NCBI GenBank assembly: GCA_905221605.1
Contig: CAJNDS010002231.1
Coordinates: forward strand, 389,001 to 453,000
Source: Symbiodinium natans
Lineage: Eukaryota > Sar > Dinophyceae > Suessiales > Symbiodiniaceae
Length of the DNA: 64,000 bases
Reading direction: 5' to 3'
Of the stretch, positions 50,509 to 60,470 are shown piece after piece. Positions within the stretch are counted from its first letter, which is position 1. Each line of letters begins with the position of its first letter. Both the position numbers and the translations under genes were made by a program. Below the pieces are notes generated by a model. That model ran no database searches. It was not told where the DNA came from and saw only the letters and a program-made list of their open reading frames with translations.

Positions 50509-50622
50509 CTATTTGCTTAAGAATCCCCCCCCCAAAAAAAAAGAAAGACGATTTCCTCACAAGGGCAACGTAGGGATTCATATTATTGGCTTTTTTGGGA
50601 GGAGTTCTTAAGCAAATGGTAG
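50509..50622. mobile_element. Introner family 4, intact
   Basis: CTATTTGCTTAAGAATCC and the inverted GAGTTCTTAAGCAAATGGTAG, core 'acaagggcaacgtagggatt'. Confidence 0.75.
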
Positions 50623-50630
50623 AAACAAAC

Positions 50631-50734
50631 TTGGGATGTCCCCCCTTGATAAACAGTCCCTTATAGGCATGATAGTACCCCCCCCCTATTATGATCCCTA
50701 TCAAGGACTGTTAGTATAAGGGGGAAGATCCCAA
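50631..50734. mobile_element. Introner family 5, intact
   Basis: TTGGGATGTCCCCCCTTGAT and the inverted ATAAGGGGGAAGATCCCAA, with inner pair 'aacagtccctta' / 'caaggactgtta'. It lies 9 bp from the family 4 element. Confidence 0.75.
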
Positions 50735-51149
50735 AGTAAAACCCTAAATCCCACAACCCCGAAACCCGAAAACACCCGAAAATCCGAGGCACGCTTCGCC
50801 ATGCTTTCAGCTCAGTGAACCCGCAGCCTTGTCTAGGGTTTAGGGTTTAGGGTTTAGGGTTTAGGGTTTAGGGTTTAGGGTTTAGGGTTTAGGGTTTGGG
50901 GTTTGGGTTTAGGGATTCGGACACCATGGATGGGCGCACTTTTGACCCCCTTTTTGCAATCCCAGAGTCAACCCCCATCAAAAACCTTTTTCGGGTTTAG
51001 GGTTTAGGGTTTCGGGGTTCTAAGGTTTTTCCTTATCATGGGGTAGTTTCACGGTCCCTTAGTATGGGCTCTTGAAAGCAGACCTTAAGTACGCCTCACC
51101 TACCCTTAGAACTGAACCCATCCTGGCAAAGAGCGCCCTAAGACTTATA

Positions 51150-51400
51150 GGGCTGGAGTTCTGCGGTTTGGGGATTCGTTTGGGTCTGCCACCTGCCTAT
51201 CAGCCTCGCACGACACGGCCGCCCATCTATGTCCTGGAGAATCGTGTGCCGGGTTTTTTGCCACCTGCCTAGCGATGTACTGCCGACCGCGTGCCTGATA
51301 TACGACTAATCAACTAGCCTGGATGGGTATGGCGGGTAGTTTCAATTCAATCTCTTTCAAGGAACTCCAAGGGATATGGATCAGCATACATATGCTCCTA
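51150..51400 (-). CDS. Two unassigned exons
   Basis: 51325-51398 reads MLIHIPWSSLKEIELKLPAI then PIQAS; 51155-51255 is open in two minus frames (IDGRPCRARLIGRWQTQTNP and AVSCEADRQVADPNESPNRR) and one plus frame. Confidence 0.35.
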
Positions 51401-51654
51401 TATCACGTACTGAGACGACACCTAGAAATCTTTGGGCTCTTTAGGAATGACTCAGAATAGGTCGGGTTCAGGGTTCGCAGTCCAGTTGCTACAGGGTTCA
51501 GGCGGTTTAGGGTATAGATTTACGCAGTTTCTGTAAACGGTTGAACTTTAAGCTATGTGGTCACTTCTCTACATGATGGTCCCTTTTGGGGTTCCTATTC
51601 TAACGCGGCCCCAATTATTTCCGGTACGCAAAAAGTGCACCAGAACTTAGACAA

Positions 51655-52250
51655 CTGACCGTGTTTTCAGTGGCTCTTTGAAAAGGGCCCCGCCGCTCCT
51701 CGCCCTTAATTCATGAACGCACCTTGAAACCTTGAATCTTATTAGGATCCCGATTATTGTTCAAGCTATACCCTTAACCCTAAACCCTAAAGTTTACATT
51801 CCTTTTTCATCCCAAGGGCTGTCAGGGGCTGGCCCTCCGCGCACACAGATCACAGGGGTGACAGCGACACATGGCGGGCTCAGGGCCTAGATCCGGTGCT
51901 CCAACTTAGGGTTAGGGTTTGGGGTTTGGGGTTTGGGGTTTGGGGTTTAGGGCTCAGGGCTTAGGGCGTAAAGTTTTTTAGGGTTCTAAAACAAAGACAC
52001 TTGTGAGCGTGCTTCAAGGCTTATAGAGTTCCCGAAGAGAAAAAGCGCTGGGTGTAGGACTCGAGATGTAGGAATGCGGCTTTTTGTTCGGCCGGGTTTA
52101 GGGTTTAGGGTCAAGGAAGACCCGAGGATGCTCCGAGAACCTGGATTAGTAATCGGGTTTAGGAGTTCAGGTAAACCCTAAACCCTAAACTCATCCCGGA
52201 GCTTGCAAGCCAGAGCATTTCTTTTGCTTTCTCTTGGAGGGGGGGCTTAG
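51655..52250 (-). CDS. Four short unassigned exons
   Basis: 51658-51720 ELRARSGGALFKEPLKTRSV; 51838-51905 APDLGPEPAMCRCHPCDLCA then RRASP (Cys-rich); 52028-52100 AEQKAAFLHLESYTQRFFSS; 52205-52248 KRKQKKCSGLQAPG (basic). Confidence 0.4.
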
Positions 52251-52514
52251 GGTTTAGGGTTTAGGGCGGATCTAAGTTATGGAACCTTAGTGAACAAAAC
52301 GCAAGCTGCTCTGCATTTCATAGGACCTACCTTAGGGGCCCCAGAGCCTACGTGTTTAGGGTTCAGGGTTTTGGGGTTCGGGCCTTTTTTTGTAGGTTGC
52401 CTAGGAATCCGATAAAGGGTTTTCAAGTACCAGCCTACAAAAATAGGTTTGGAGCTCTTAAGGAATTCCCTAACACATAAACCCTAAACACGAAACCCTA
52501 AACCGTATAGGTTT

Positions 52515-52590
52515 ACCAACAACGGCTTCCTTGTTTGCGTCTGATCTGGTTGGCTGCGCATGGTCTCTGGAGCTGATGCGGTTCCCTAAG
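52515..52590 (-). CDS. Unassigned exon
   Basis: Reads NRISSRDHAQPTRSDANKEA then VVGK. Confidence 0.45.
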
Positions 52591-52739
52591 CCCTAAACCC
52601 TAAACCCTAAGTTTCAGGGTTTCCCCTAAGGGCCCATGTACCTACATAGCATGTACGCGGGCACTGAAGCTACTATGTGAGAACCCCGTTGAGGCAAAAG
52701 TACATACTATATAGCTACAGGGACCCTTGGGGTTTGGGG

Positions 52740-52892
52740 TTCCGCACACAGCAGTGCTGTCTGCGAATCAATGGCCTATTCAATCGTACAAGGCCGTGGC
52801 ACGAAAAGGCTGAGCAAAACATTGCGTTCGTTAAGCCTTCCGGTTTCCCCTGGTCAGTAGCCCAACTTCCAAGGAAAGAGTGCCGCATGTGA
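52740..52892 (+). CDS. Possible plus-strand exon
   Basis: One of the few places where plus reads better: CLRINGLFNRTRPWHEKAEQ then NIAFVKPSGFPWSVAQLPRK and ECRM, then TGA. The minus strand is open only in part. Confidence 0.3.
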   Translation, partial: FRTQQCCLRINGLFNRTRPWHEKAEQNIAFVKPSGFPWSVAQLPRKECRM

Positions 52893-53084
52893 GCAAGGAA
52901 CCCTAATCCTCGCAGCCCTGCATACGAGGATGGGTCCTGTACTTATGGGATTAAGTGCTAACAGAATTTCCTTATTGTCCCTAAATTTTAACTCCCAAAA
53001 CCCTATTCCAATCATTAAGGTCCCTATAGTAGCCCTAAACCCTAGACCCTGAACCCTAAACCCTAAAAGAGAGAGGCCCTTTGC

Positions 53085-53150
53085 AAGGTTGACTATGCAA
53101 CCAACCCACCCGAACTCGCCATCCGATCCCCACACCGGTTGAGCTTTTCG
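53085..53150 (-). CDS. Unassigned exon
   Basis: Reads PVWGSDGEFGWVGCIVNLAK. Confidence 0.4.
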
Positions 53151-53575
53151 GGCTTATAGCGTTCATAGGGTTTAGGGTTTAGGGTGTAGGGTGTGGGAAA
53201 TGGCAAGAAAAAGTAAAGAGCAACATGAAACAATTCCAGTCCTGGGTCAAAGCCTACTTCGGCTCCCTTGCAGCACTACGGCACTACGCCTAAACCCTAA
53301 ACCCTTAACCCTAAACCCTAAACCCTAAAACCTAACCCTAAACCCTAAACCTTAAATCCTCAACCCTAACTCTGAGCCCTTGACCACGTTGGGTGGCTGT
53401 CAAAATGATGATCCCTTGTGGGGTACCCTAAATATTTGATGCCGTAGTATAATAGGGATCCAAAAAGGGGCCATAACTTTGACAACCCCCCACATGACTC
53501 CCCAAAGCCCCGCGCCTCCCCAAGGACCCTCAGCACCTAAACAAACCCCTCAGGCTCGTTTTTTGTTCTTTTAAT

Positions 53576-53755
53576 GGGGTTTAGGGTTTGTAGGGTTTGT
53601 AGGGTTTGTAGGGTTTGTAGGGTTTGTAGGGTTTGTAGGGTTTGTAGGGTTTGTAGGGTTTGTAGGGTTTGTAGGGTTTGTAGGGTTTGTATTTGTAGGG
53701 TTTGTAGGGTTTATAGGGTTTATAGGGTTTGTAGGGTTTGTAGGGTTTACAGGTT
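53576..53755. repeat. 9-bp telomere-variant minisatellite (GTAGGGTTT)n
   Basis: About 19 copies of the 9-mer GTAGGGTTT with three ATAGGGTTT variants, i.e. the telomere heptamer with two extra bases. It gives CRVCRV (plus) and NPTNPT (minus) peptides, which I do not treat as genes. Confidence 0.95.
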
Positions 53756-53929
53756 TCGGGCTTTGCCTTCCTAAACTCAAGAAGTAGGTTACGGCTATGC
53801 GGCGCCTTGCAGGATTCCTAGGTGGCCTACGACATGTAAGACCCCTGAGAAGATTCCTAGGTAACCTACAACAAAGTAGGCTTTAAACCCTAAAAACCCT
53901 TTTTTGTTGAGCCCAGACTCCTGATTCCT

Positions 53930-54210
53930 AAACCCTAAACCCTAAACCCTAAACCCTAAACCCTAAACCCTAAACCCTAAACCCTAAACCCCAAACCCTA
54001 AACCCTAAACCCTAAACCCTAAACCCCAAACCCTAAACTCAAGAGCAGGGCAACCTTCACGGCGCCCTCGACACTGCGGCAACCTCTTGTTGGCCATGCG
54101 GAGGGCTGTTTCTTTAGGGCCTATAGGGTTTAGGGTTTAGGGTTTAGGGTTTAGGGTTTAGGGTTTAGGGTTTAGGGTTTAGGGTTTAGGGTTTAGGGTT
54201 TAGGGCTAGG
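53930..54210. repeat. Convergent telomeric arrays around one exon
   Basis: CCCTAAA x14 (53931-54032), exon 54035-54115 on minus (TALRMANKRLPQCRGRREGC then PALE), then TTTAGGG x11 (54128-54205). Confidence 0.85.
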
Positions 54211-54225
54211 GTTTAAGACTTGAGG

Positions 54226-54326
54226 TTGGGATTCTCCAGCTTATACTAACAGTCCTGAAGAGGGATTGTAATAGGGGTACTAGAATCCCTACTAAGGTTT
54301 CTTAGTCTAAGGGGGGAACATCCCAA
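54226..54326. mobile_element. Introner family 5, intact
   Basis: TTGGGATTCTCCAGCTTATA and the inverted AAGGGGGGAACATCCCAA with inner 'aacagtcc' element. Confidence 0.7.
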
Positions 54327-54854
54327 GGCAAAGTGTTTAGGGTTATGGGGCTTATGTTTTAGGGAGTTCTGGCGCAGTTGTGGCCCTGAAAAACAAAAAA
54401 CAACATTAGGGTTCCTAAATCCTAAACACTAAACCCCCAACCCTCAACCCTCAACCCTCAACCCTCAACCCTAAACCCTAAACCAACATTAGGGTTTGCA
54501 TCAGCCTCAAGCACCCAACCCAAAACCTCAAACCATGCTTGTACGGCCACTCATAAACCCTAAACCCTAAACCCTAAACCCTACACCCTAAACCCTAAAC
54601 CCTAAACGGTATTTTGGGCTCCCAGTAAAGAAAGGGTTTCGAGTTTAGGGTTTTAGGGTTTTTTGGCTTTACTAGTAGGGTTTCGGGTAGGGGGTTAGAG
54701 TTTAAGGGGTCTTAGTTGCTGAGTTCATAAGCCCCAAAAAGTGTACACTTTCAGTTCTAAGCATCCCAAAAAGTGTAAAGTGCAAAGCCCTAAACCCTAA
54801 ACCCTTAAAAACCCAATCGCCTCCAAGTAGGTATTATTCATAGCGTTTTCAGGA

Positions 54855-55510
54855 CCCCCACACAATTCATTGAGTCTCACCTTCATCACCATTGAGCCCA
54901 GGTCAGTTGTGGCCGGGCCGCGGCATCCGGTATCGGCATGCCACCGATAGTTTGGAGTTTGGGCTTTAGGGTTTAGAGTTACCCTAAACCCTAACCCTAA
55001 ACCCTAAACCCTGAACCCTAAACCCTAAACCCTGGGGTTTCGGCCTTTAGGGTTTTGGAAATTTAGGGCTCCCCCCCAACCCCTCCTCCGACAATCCTGG
55101 AGGGTCCATGCAGGATCTTCGGCTTCGGGCTCGATCTCTTGCTCTATTGCTCTACACATTTCCCGAAACCCGAAACCCTAAACCCTAAACCCTTCTGAAC
55201 CCTGAATGCGCTCGGTCAGACTTCAGGGTGGGCAACGTTGCCATACTCGGACCTGAAGATGGTCGACACCCTAAACCCTAAACCCTAAACCCTAAACCCT
55301 AAACCCTAAACCCTAAACCCTAAACCCTAAACCCCCATGATCCTAAACCAGGCTTAGGGTTTAGGATTTAGGGAACACGGAGCCCTAGCCCAAACGCCGA
55401 AGCCCAAACAACCCTGAGCCCTGCAAATCAGCCTGAGATTCCGGACCCTGATTTTCGGGCACCGTGCGCAGTGAAGGCTTTCGGCTCATAGCTGCTCGGG
55501 TCCTGAGGAC
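54855..55510 (-). CDS. Four unassigned exons
   Basis: 54858-54952 reads WHADTGCRGPATTDLGSMVM then KVRLNELCGG; 55088-55152 AIEQEIEPEAEDPAWTLQDC; 55205-55258 TIFRSEYGNVAHPEV; 55433-55508 QDPSSYEPKAFTAHGARKSG then SGISG. All minus with good composition. Confidence 0.5.
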
Positions 55511-55621
55511 TTGTAAATCTCCAACTTAAAGACCTATGTAAAATATTCACCCCCAACATGATCCTCTTAAACCCAATAAGGGCAAATATACCCTAAACCC
55601 TCAACCCTAAACCTTAAACCC

Positions 55622-55720
55622 AATGCGGGAAAGTTCTGAAATACCCCAAGTGCACGCGTGGGCTTGGGTGCTTCTTCTCGTTTATGCCGAGCTACACTCG
55701 TCCTTGAGACCCCAAACCGA
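55622..55720 (-). CDS. Unassigned exon
   Basis: Reads FGVSRTSVARHKREEAPKPT then RALGVFQNFPAL. The 80-codon plus frame over the same bases is considered a shadow. Confidence 0.45.
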
Positions 55721-55821
55721 TATGTTTGTAGCTCATCACTACAGTACCCCTTCTAGGATTCCTAGGCAACCTACAAGAAAAAGTAGGCTTTGTGTTCTTG
55801 AGGTTTGGGCGAAGCGTATGT

Positions 55822-55947
55822 CATGGGTGCCCATACTACCCCCCCTCTATCCCCCCCTTAAATAACCTCGTTTTTCTCGAAATAGCCTTGATTATGGGGG
55901 AAACCTACGGGGCGGTAGTATAGAGGGAGGTAGTAGGGAACCCATGA
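55822..55947. mobile_element. Introner family 7, copy 1
   Basis: Long TIRs: CATGGGTGCCCATACTACCC... and the inverted ...GAGGTAGTAGGGAACCCATG. Second copy at 57181-57322. Confidence 0.8.
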
Positions 55948-56394
55948 AGAATCACCTTAAGCCCTAAACCCTGAACCCTATAAACCCTAAACCCATGAGT
56001 ACGGTTCCGCGGCCTTCTGCTTCATGCTCGCGAACTCAGGCCGTAGTCACTCTGAAAGACATGGCGGTTGGCTTCTTGGGACGTTGCTAAGGGTTTAGGG
56101 TTTAGGGTTTATAGGGTTTAGGGTTTATAGGGTTTACAGTAGGGTTTAGGGTTTAGGGTTTAGGGTATCTAGGGGAGTTTCCATGGTTCTTGAATATAGT
56201 CCCTTGCCTTCTGTAAAGGGTTACGATGTCTGGGGCCTTGGGGTTTTGTAGGTATAGCACGGGTAAGCGAGGGTTCCCCAACTAAGGGCCCATATTCAGT
56301 GACCAGTAGCAGCCCTAGGGAACCCTAAACCCTAAACCCTAAACCCTAAACCCTAAACCCTAAACCCTAAACCCTAAACCCTAAACCCTAAACC

Positions 56395-56770
56395 CCTCGT
56401 CATACCCACAGAAGAAAGTACCGGACACCTTCCGCATGAGGGACTCTGGGCCGACTATGCCAAAGCTTGGTCTTGAACTTCCTAGGGTTTAGGGTTTAGG
56501 GTTTAGGGTTTAGGAGCCCCCCACACATGTCTTCAAATGGGGGTTTCCGACACTCGGGGTCCTGTACCTTATTGGGGTCCTTTTCTACGGGAATCCTACT
56601 ATTTCGTGATTTTTTGTTCAGAGTCTCTTGTGTTCGTAAACCCCCCACATGTCCAAAACTGAAGCGCCTAAGACTCTTGCAGCTCAGACCGCTTACAGGT
56701 CCGCTCCTCGTCTCCTTCTTCTGACATCCCGAGAGTCCCTGGATTGAGGAGTTCTACGCCCTCTGCTTCA
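56395..56770 (-). CDS. Triplicated gene, unit A exons
   Basis: 56682-56768 reads EAEGVELLNPGTLGMSEEGD then EERTCKRSELQES; 56398-56478 reads KFKTKLWHSRPRVPHAEGVR then YFLLWV. The unit C counterpart near 58430-58485 reads ALAESAERAPAVREVSGLLD in a frame shifted by a small indel. Product unknown. Confidence 0.5.
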
Positions 56771-56809
56771 CCCTTAACCCTAAACCCTAAGCCCTAAGAC
56801 CTAAACCCT

Positions 56810-57010
56810 AAACCCCACCCTGACTTCTCCCTAAGTGACACTTTGAGGATCCCAGTGTCGCTCAGGAGATGGCCGCAGCTTAGGCCAGCGATGGATAAGC
56901 CAAAAAAACTGCGCGCCAGGTCTTTCGAATTCTTGAAATCACAGACAGAGGTTAAATCACCAAAAGCCTGGGGTGGATTTGGATCTGTGGCCCTGATAAA
57001 AGTGCAAATG
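56810..57010 (-). CDS. Triplicated gene, unit A uninterrupted exon
   Basis: About 65 codons: TFIRATDPNPPQAFGDLTSV, CDFKNSKDLARSFFGLSIAG, LSCGHLLSDTGILKVSLREK. In unit B the same sequence is broken by a 78-bp introner between CDF and K (57877-57954) and in unit C by small indels. Unit A thus represents the empty site. Confidence 0.6.
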
Positions 57011-57180
57011 TCGTACTTATAACCCACTTATCAGCCCCTTAAGTGCCCTAATATGGTTATAAGTACAGTTATAAGTACAGGTATAATTAGTTTCTAAGTA
57101 CCATGAACCTCCAAGTATGGGTTCTGTCTCTGGGTTCTGAGGTATTGAGGCCAAGGAGGTCCAAACCAACCCCATAAGTC

Positions 57181-57322
57181 ATGGGTTCCCCGACTACCCC
57201 CCTCTATACTACCCCCGCCCCCCGGTTCCCCCCGCAATAAGGCTATCTAGGGCTAGTTAAGCCTAACTAAGGTTACTTAAGGGGGGAACGGCAGTATAGA
57301 GGGGGGTAGTAGGGAAACCCAT
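57181..57322. mobile_element. Introner family 7, copy 2
   Basis: ATGGGTTCCCCGACTACCCC... and the inverted ...GGGGTAGTAGGGAAACCCAT, 142 bp, interior 'ctatctagggctagttaagc' palindromic. Confidence 0.8.
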
Positions 57323-57324
57323 GA

Positions 57325-57425
57325 ATAAGAATATCTTGCGAACTCATTGAGGCTTGCCGTAGATGGAAAAGGAGACTTGCCTAAGGAAATGTGAAGCCTG
57401 ACCGCTCCTTTCATTTCCGCCAGGT
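57325..57425 (-). CDS. Triplicated gene, unit A/B boundary exon
   Basis: Reads HLAEMKGAVRLHISLGKSPF then PSTASLNEFARYS. Homologues: 58200-58258 (VPEEITGAARLHISLGKSP), which is cut by a telomeric array, and 58900-58975 (AEMKGTARFHISVVSLPLST). Confidence 0.55.
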
Positions 57426-57876
57426 GGACAGGGGTGCTTGGAGGTTCAGGGTAGCTATAGCTATAGCCCCAATTATAACTGTACTTATAAGCCCCGAAGT
57501 CCCGGGTTTAGGGTTTAGGGTTTAGGCTTTAGGGTTTAGGGTTTCCCATGAACCTCCAAGTGGTCCCGAAAACTAACGCTTTCTCTTCTTCTGACATCCT
57601 GAGGGGCTCTGGACTCGTTGAGGAGTTCTAAGTCCTCTCCAAATTATCGAACCCCTGGCTTCACCTTATGGTTTAGGGTTTAGGGTTTAGGGGAAACCCT
57701 TTGGGTTTAGGGTCTAGGAGGGTTTAGGGTTTCGGGTTTAATAAAACCCACCCTTCCTGCTCCCTAAGTTCAAAGTACGACGTTCAGCATCCCAGTGTCC
57801 CTCAGGAGATGGGCACAGCTTCAGGCCAGCGATGGATAAGGCCAAAAACTGCGCGCCGGGTTTTTGTATTCTTGAA

Positions 57877-57954
57877 CATGGGGGTTTACGAAAAGGAGGG
57901 GGATTCCCTTATGGTAGGGACCTCAATAAGGCAACCCGAATTTCGGAAACCCCC
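57877..57954. mobile_element. 78-bp introner present only in unit B
   Basis: CATGGGGGTTTACG...CGGAAACCCCC inserted between cttgaa and aaatcac, with 2-bp duplication (aa). Unit A has cttgaaatcac without it. Relatives at 17.07 and 56.53 kb. Confidence 0.85.
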
Positions 57955-58616
57955 AAATCACCGGCGGAGGTTAAATCGCCAAGGCTGGAGTGGACTTGGA
58001 TTCGTGGCCCTGATGAAAGTTCGATTGTCTATGGGTTCTGTCTATGGGTTCTGAGGGCATTGAGGCCAACGAGGTCCAAACCAACCCTATCAGAATGTAC
58101 TGCGAACTCATTGACCCTTGCCGTAGAATGTCAACCCTAAACCCTAAACCCTAAACCCTAAACCCTAAACCCTAAACCCTAAACCCTAAACGACGCGGAG
58201 ACTTGCCTAAGGAAATGTGAAGCCTGGCCGCTCCTGTGATCTCCTCTGGGACGGCGGGGTGGCCCTGAGGACTGAAGCTTACCCTTGGTGATATCCAGGG
58301 CTGGGAAGTTTAGGTTGGAAAAACCCTAAACCCTTTTTAAGTACGGACTGAGGCTGCCTAAGCCCTAAACCCTAAACCCTAAACCCTAAACCCTAATGCC
58401 TGAAAAAATGAGGTCTAAGAGGCCGGACACCTCCCGCACAGCAGGGGCCCTCTCAGCCGACTCTGCCAACGCCCCCCCTCCCCCCCCACACAGGTTTAGG
58501 GTTTAGGGTTTAGGGTTTAAGGTTTAGGGTTTAGGGCAGAACGCTGACAGGTCCGCTCCGCTCCTCCTCTTCTTCTGAAATCCTGAGATCTGGACTCGTG
58601 GAGGAGTTCTAAGCCC

Positions 58617-58647
58617 GGGTTTAGGGTTTAGGGTTTAGGGTTTAGGG
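58617..58647. repeat. Telomeric insertion present only in unit C
   Basis: GGG plus four TTTAGGG units inside 'gttctaagccc / ctccaaatcctc'; unit B at 57625-57648 reads gttctaagtcctctccaaat without it. Confidence 0.8.
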
Positions 58648-59404
58648 CTCCAAATCCTCAAGCCCCTGGCTTCACCTTAAAAACTCCCCCCCAAAAAATG
58701 CTCTGACTTCTCCCTGAATAAGACGTTGAGGATCCGAGCGTCTCCCAGGAGATGCGGCCAGCGATGGGCAAAGGCAAAAAACTGCACTAAAGCAAAGTCA
58801 GAGGTTAAATCACCAAGACTGGAATGGTTCTGGATATATTGGGGTCCTGAAGAAATAAAAATTTTAACTGTGCGTTCTTTAGACCAGTGAGTTCCATACC
58901 CCAGTAGAATGTCGACAACGGCAAGGAAACTACGGAAATGTGAAACCTGGCCGTTCCCTTCATCTCTGCCGGGGGGGGGGGGCCGGGGTGGGCCCGAAAC
59001 CCTAAACCCTAAACCCTAAACCCTAAACCCTCAAAACTACATCGGATTCAAGCCTTTGCCTCGACGATCACCTTGATGAACCCTATACGTTTACGGGGGT
59101 GGATAGGTATACATGCACAGTCTTGGGGTAGTTACCTGGTCTCTTAGTCTGGGCCGATTAAAAAAAAGGGGTCCCCTGAAGAAACCCTGTACAACCCAAG
59201 GGCCTATACTTCAGAACCCTTCGAAGAGGGTAAGGGACCTCGTTAAGGGACCGTGGGAAATACCCTCAGACACAAGGAAACCCCTGAACCCTGATGCACT
59301 TAGCTTCGGCTTTGCGGTTTAAGACTTTGGGCGGCAAACCCTAAACCCTAAACCCTAAACCCTAAACCCTAAACCCTAAACCCTAAACCCTAAACCCTAA
59401 ACCC

Positions 59405-59505
59405 TAAACCCTACACTAAGATCTGCCCGACATCCAACATCCTCATCCGTTTCTCTGGATCCATGGCTACTCCACCCCTCATGGTTTGGGCTTTAAGCCT
59501 CAGGT
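59405..59505 (-). CDS. Unassigned exon
   Basis: Reads LRLKAQTMRGGVAMDPEKRM then RMLDVGQILV. Strong coding look; preceded by a family 13 element and followed by CCCTAAA x11 (59337-59413). Confidence 0.55.
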
Positions 59506-59765
59506 TCTTGGTATAGGGAATAAGGGAATTAGGCGCCCTGTGTCCCCTACAGATGCCCTTTAAGGGATTACCCTCAAACCTTAGCCCTAAACGCGACTGA
59601 GTAAAGAGGTTCTTGGTATAGGGAATAAGGGAATTCGGCTCCCTGTACATATCCCCCTACATGTGCCCTTTAAGGGATTTCCCTCAACCCTCAACCCTCA
59701 ACCCTCAACCCTAAACCCTAAACCCTAAACCCTATTCCCTCAACCCTAAACCCTAAACGCGACAA
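59502..59765. mobile_element. Tandem pair of family 13 elements
   Basis: Two consecutive copies starting AGGTTCTTGGTATAGGGAAT (59502 and 59607), both with 'tgccctttaagggatt' and ending 'ccctaaacgcgac'. The second copy has extra CCCTCAA and CCCTAAA units where the first has only 'ccctcaaacctta', so telomeric units have expanded in one of them. Confidence 0.7.
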
Positions 59766-59855
59766 AGTAAACCAGGAAGCTGCCCCCCTCGGCTGCGAAG
59801 GAACGGGGCCAACCACGCGTTCGCGATGCGCCAGATGCCCCAAGACATGGAGAAA
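59765..59855 (-). CDS. Unassigned exon
   Basis: Reads FSFSMSWGIWRIANAWLAPF then LRSRGGQLPG; two plus frames are also open. Confidence 0.4.
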
Positions 59856-60154
59856 GAAAACCCTTAAAAAAAACCCTCTACCTTGTCTTTTCGAGGCCCT
59901 AAACCCTAAACCCTAAAACCAGAGAACCAAACCTACTTTCTTCAGGTTCTCACGACACTTAAAGGATTCTCCATGCAACCTACCAGAAGAAATCTCGGCA
60001 TGGCTGAGGGTTTAGGGTGTAGCGCTTACGCAGAAGCCTTCAGAGTTTAGGGTTTAGGGTTTAGGGGGGTAAGGCCCTAAACCCTAAACCCTAAACCCTA
60101 AACCCTAAACCCTAAACCCTAAACCCTAAACCCTACAGTCCGAAGCCTTCAGGG

Positions 60155-60470
60155 CTTAGGGTTCCCACTGTAAGGCATCCGCCGCATCCTGCAAGGAAAA
60201 CGCGACATACCCCCCAAAACACGGATGAACGGCGTACCCCAAGGATCCCTTGCCCTGTTGTTCCTGCATACTTGGGGGCCTTGGGTTTAGGGTTTAGGAT
60301 AAGGGGGTTCCTATGCAATAGCTCTAGGGCGCAAGTAGACTGAGTGGTCTGTGGACCCTCCGGGGTCGTCGTGATGATGTACTCGCGACGTGCACTACGT
60401 TCGGCTCCCCCTCCCCCCTCAAGCTGTCAGGAACCGATACGGACCCAGGGTTACCCCACGTGACCTTTTT
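60155..60470 (-). CDS. Two unassigned exons
   Basis: 60347-60470 reads VTWGNPGSVSVPDSLRGEGE then PNVVHVASTSSRRPRRVHRP and LSL; 60160-60280 reads APKYAGTTGQGILGVRRSSV then FWGVCRVFLAGCGGCLTVGT. Confidence 0.5.

Larger units (their letters stand above)
56395..58985 (-). other. Tandem triplication of a ~0.94-kb coding segment
   Basis: Landmark 'cccagtgtc.ctcaggagatg' occurs at 56851, 57791 and, diverged, 58734; 'gcctaaggaaatgtgaagcc' type blocks at 57371, 58199 and 58931; 'gaggagttcta.g.cc' at 56746, 57620 and 58603. Each unit holds minus-strand coding sequence interrupted by different sets of introners and telomeric arrays. Confidence 0.8.

Noticed and set aside
53571-53780. NPTNPT / CRVCRV ORFs
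   Set aside because: Direct translation of the 9-bp telomere-variant minisatellite.
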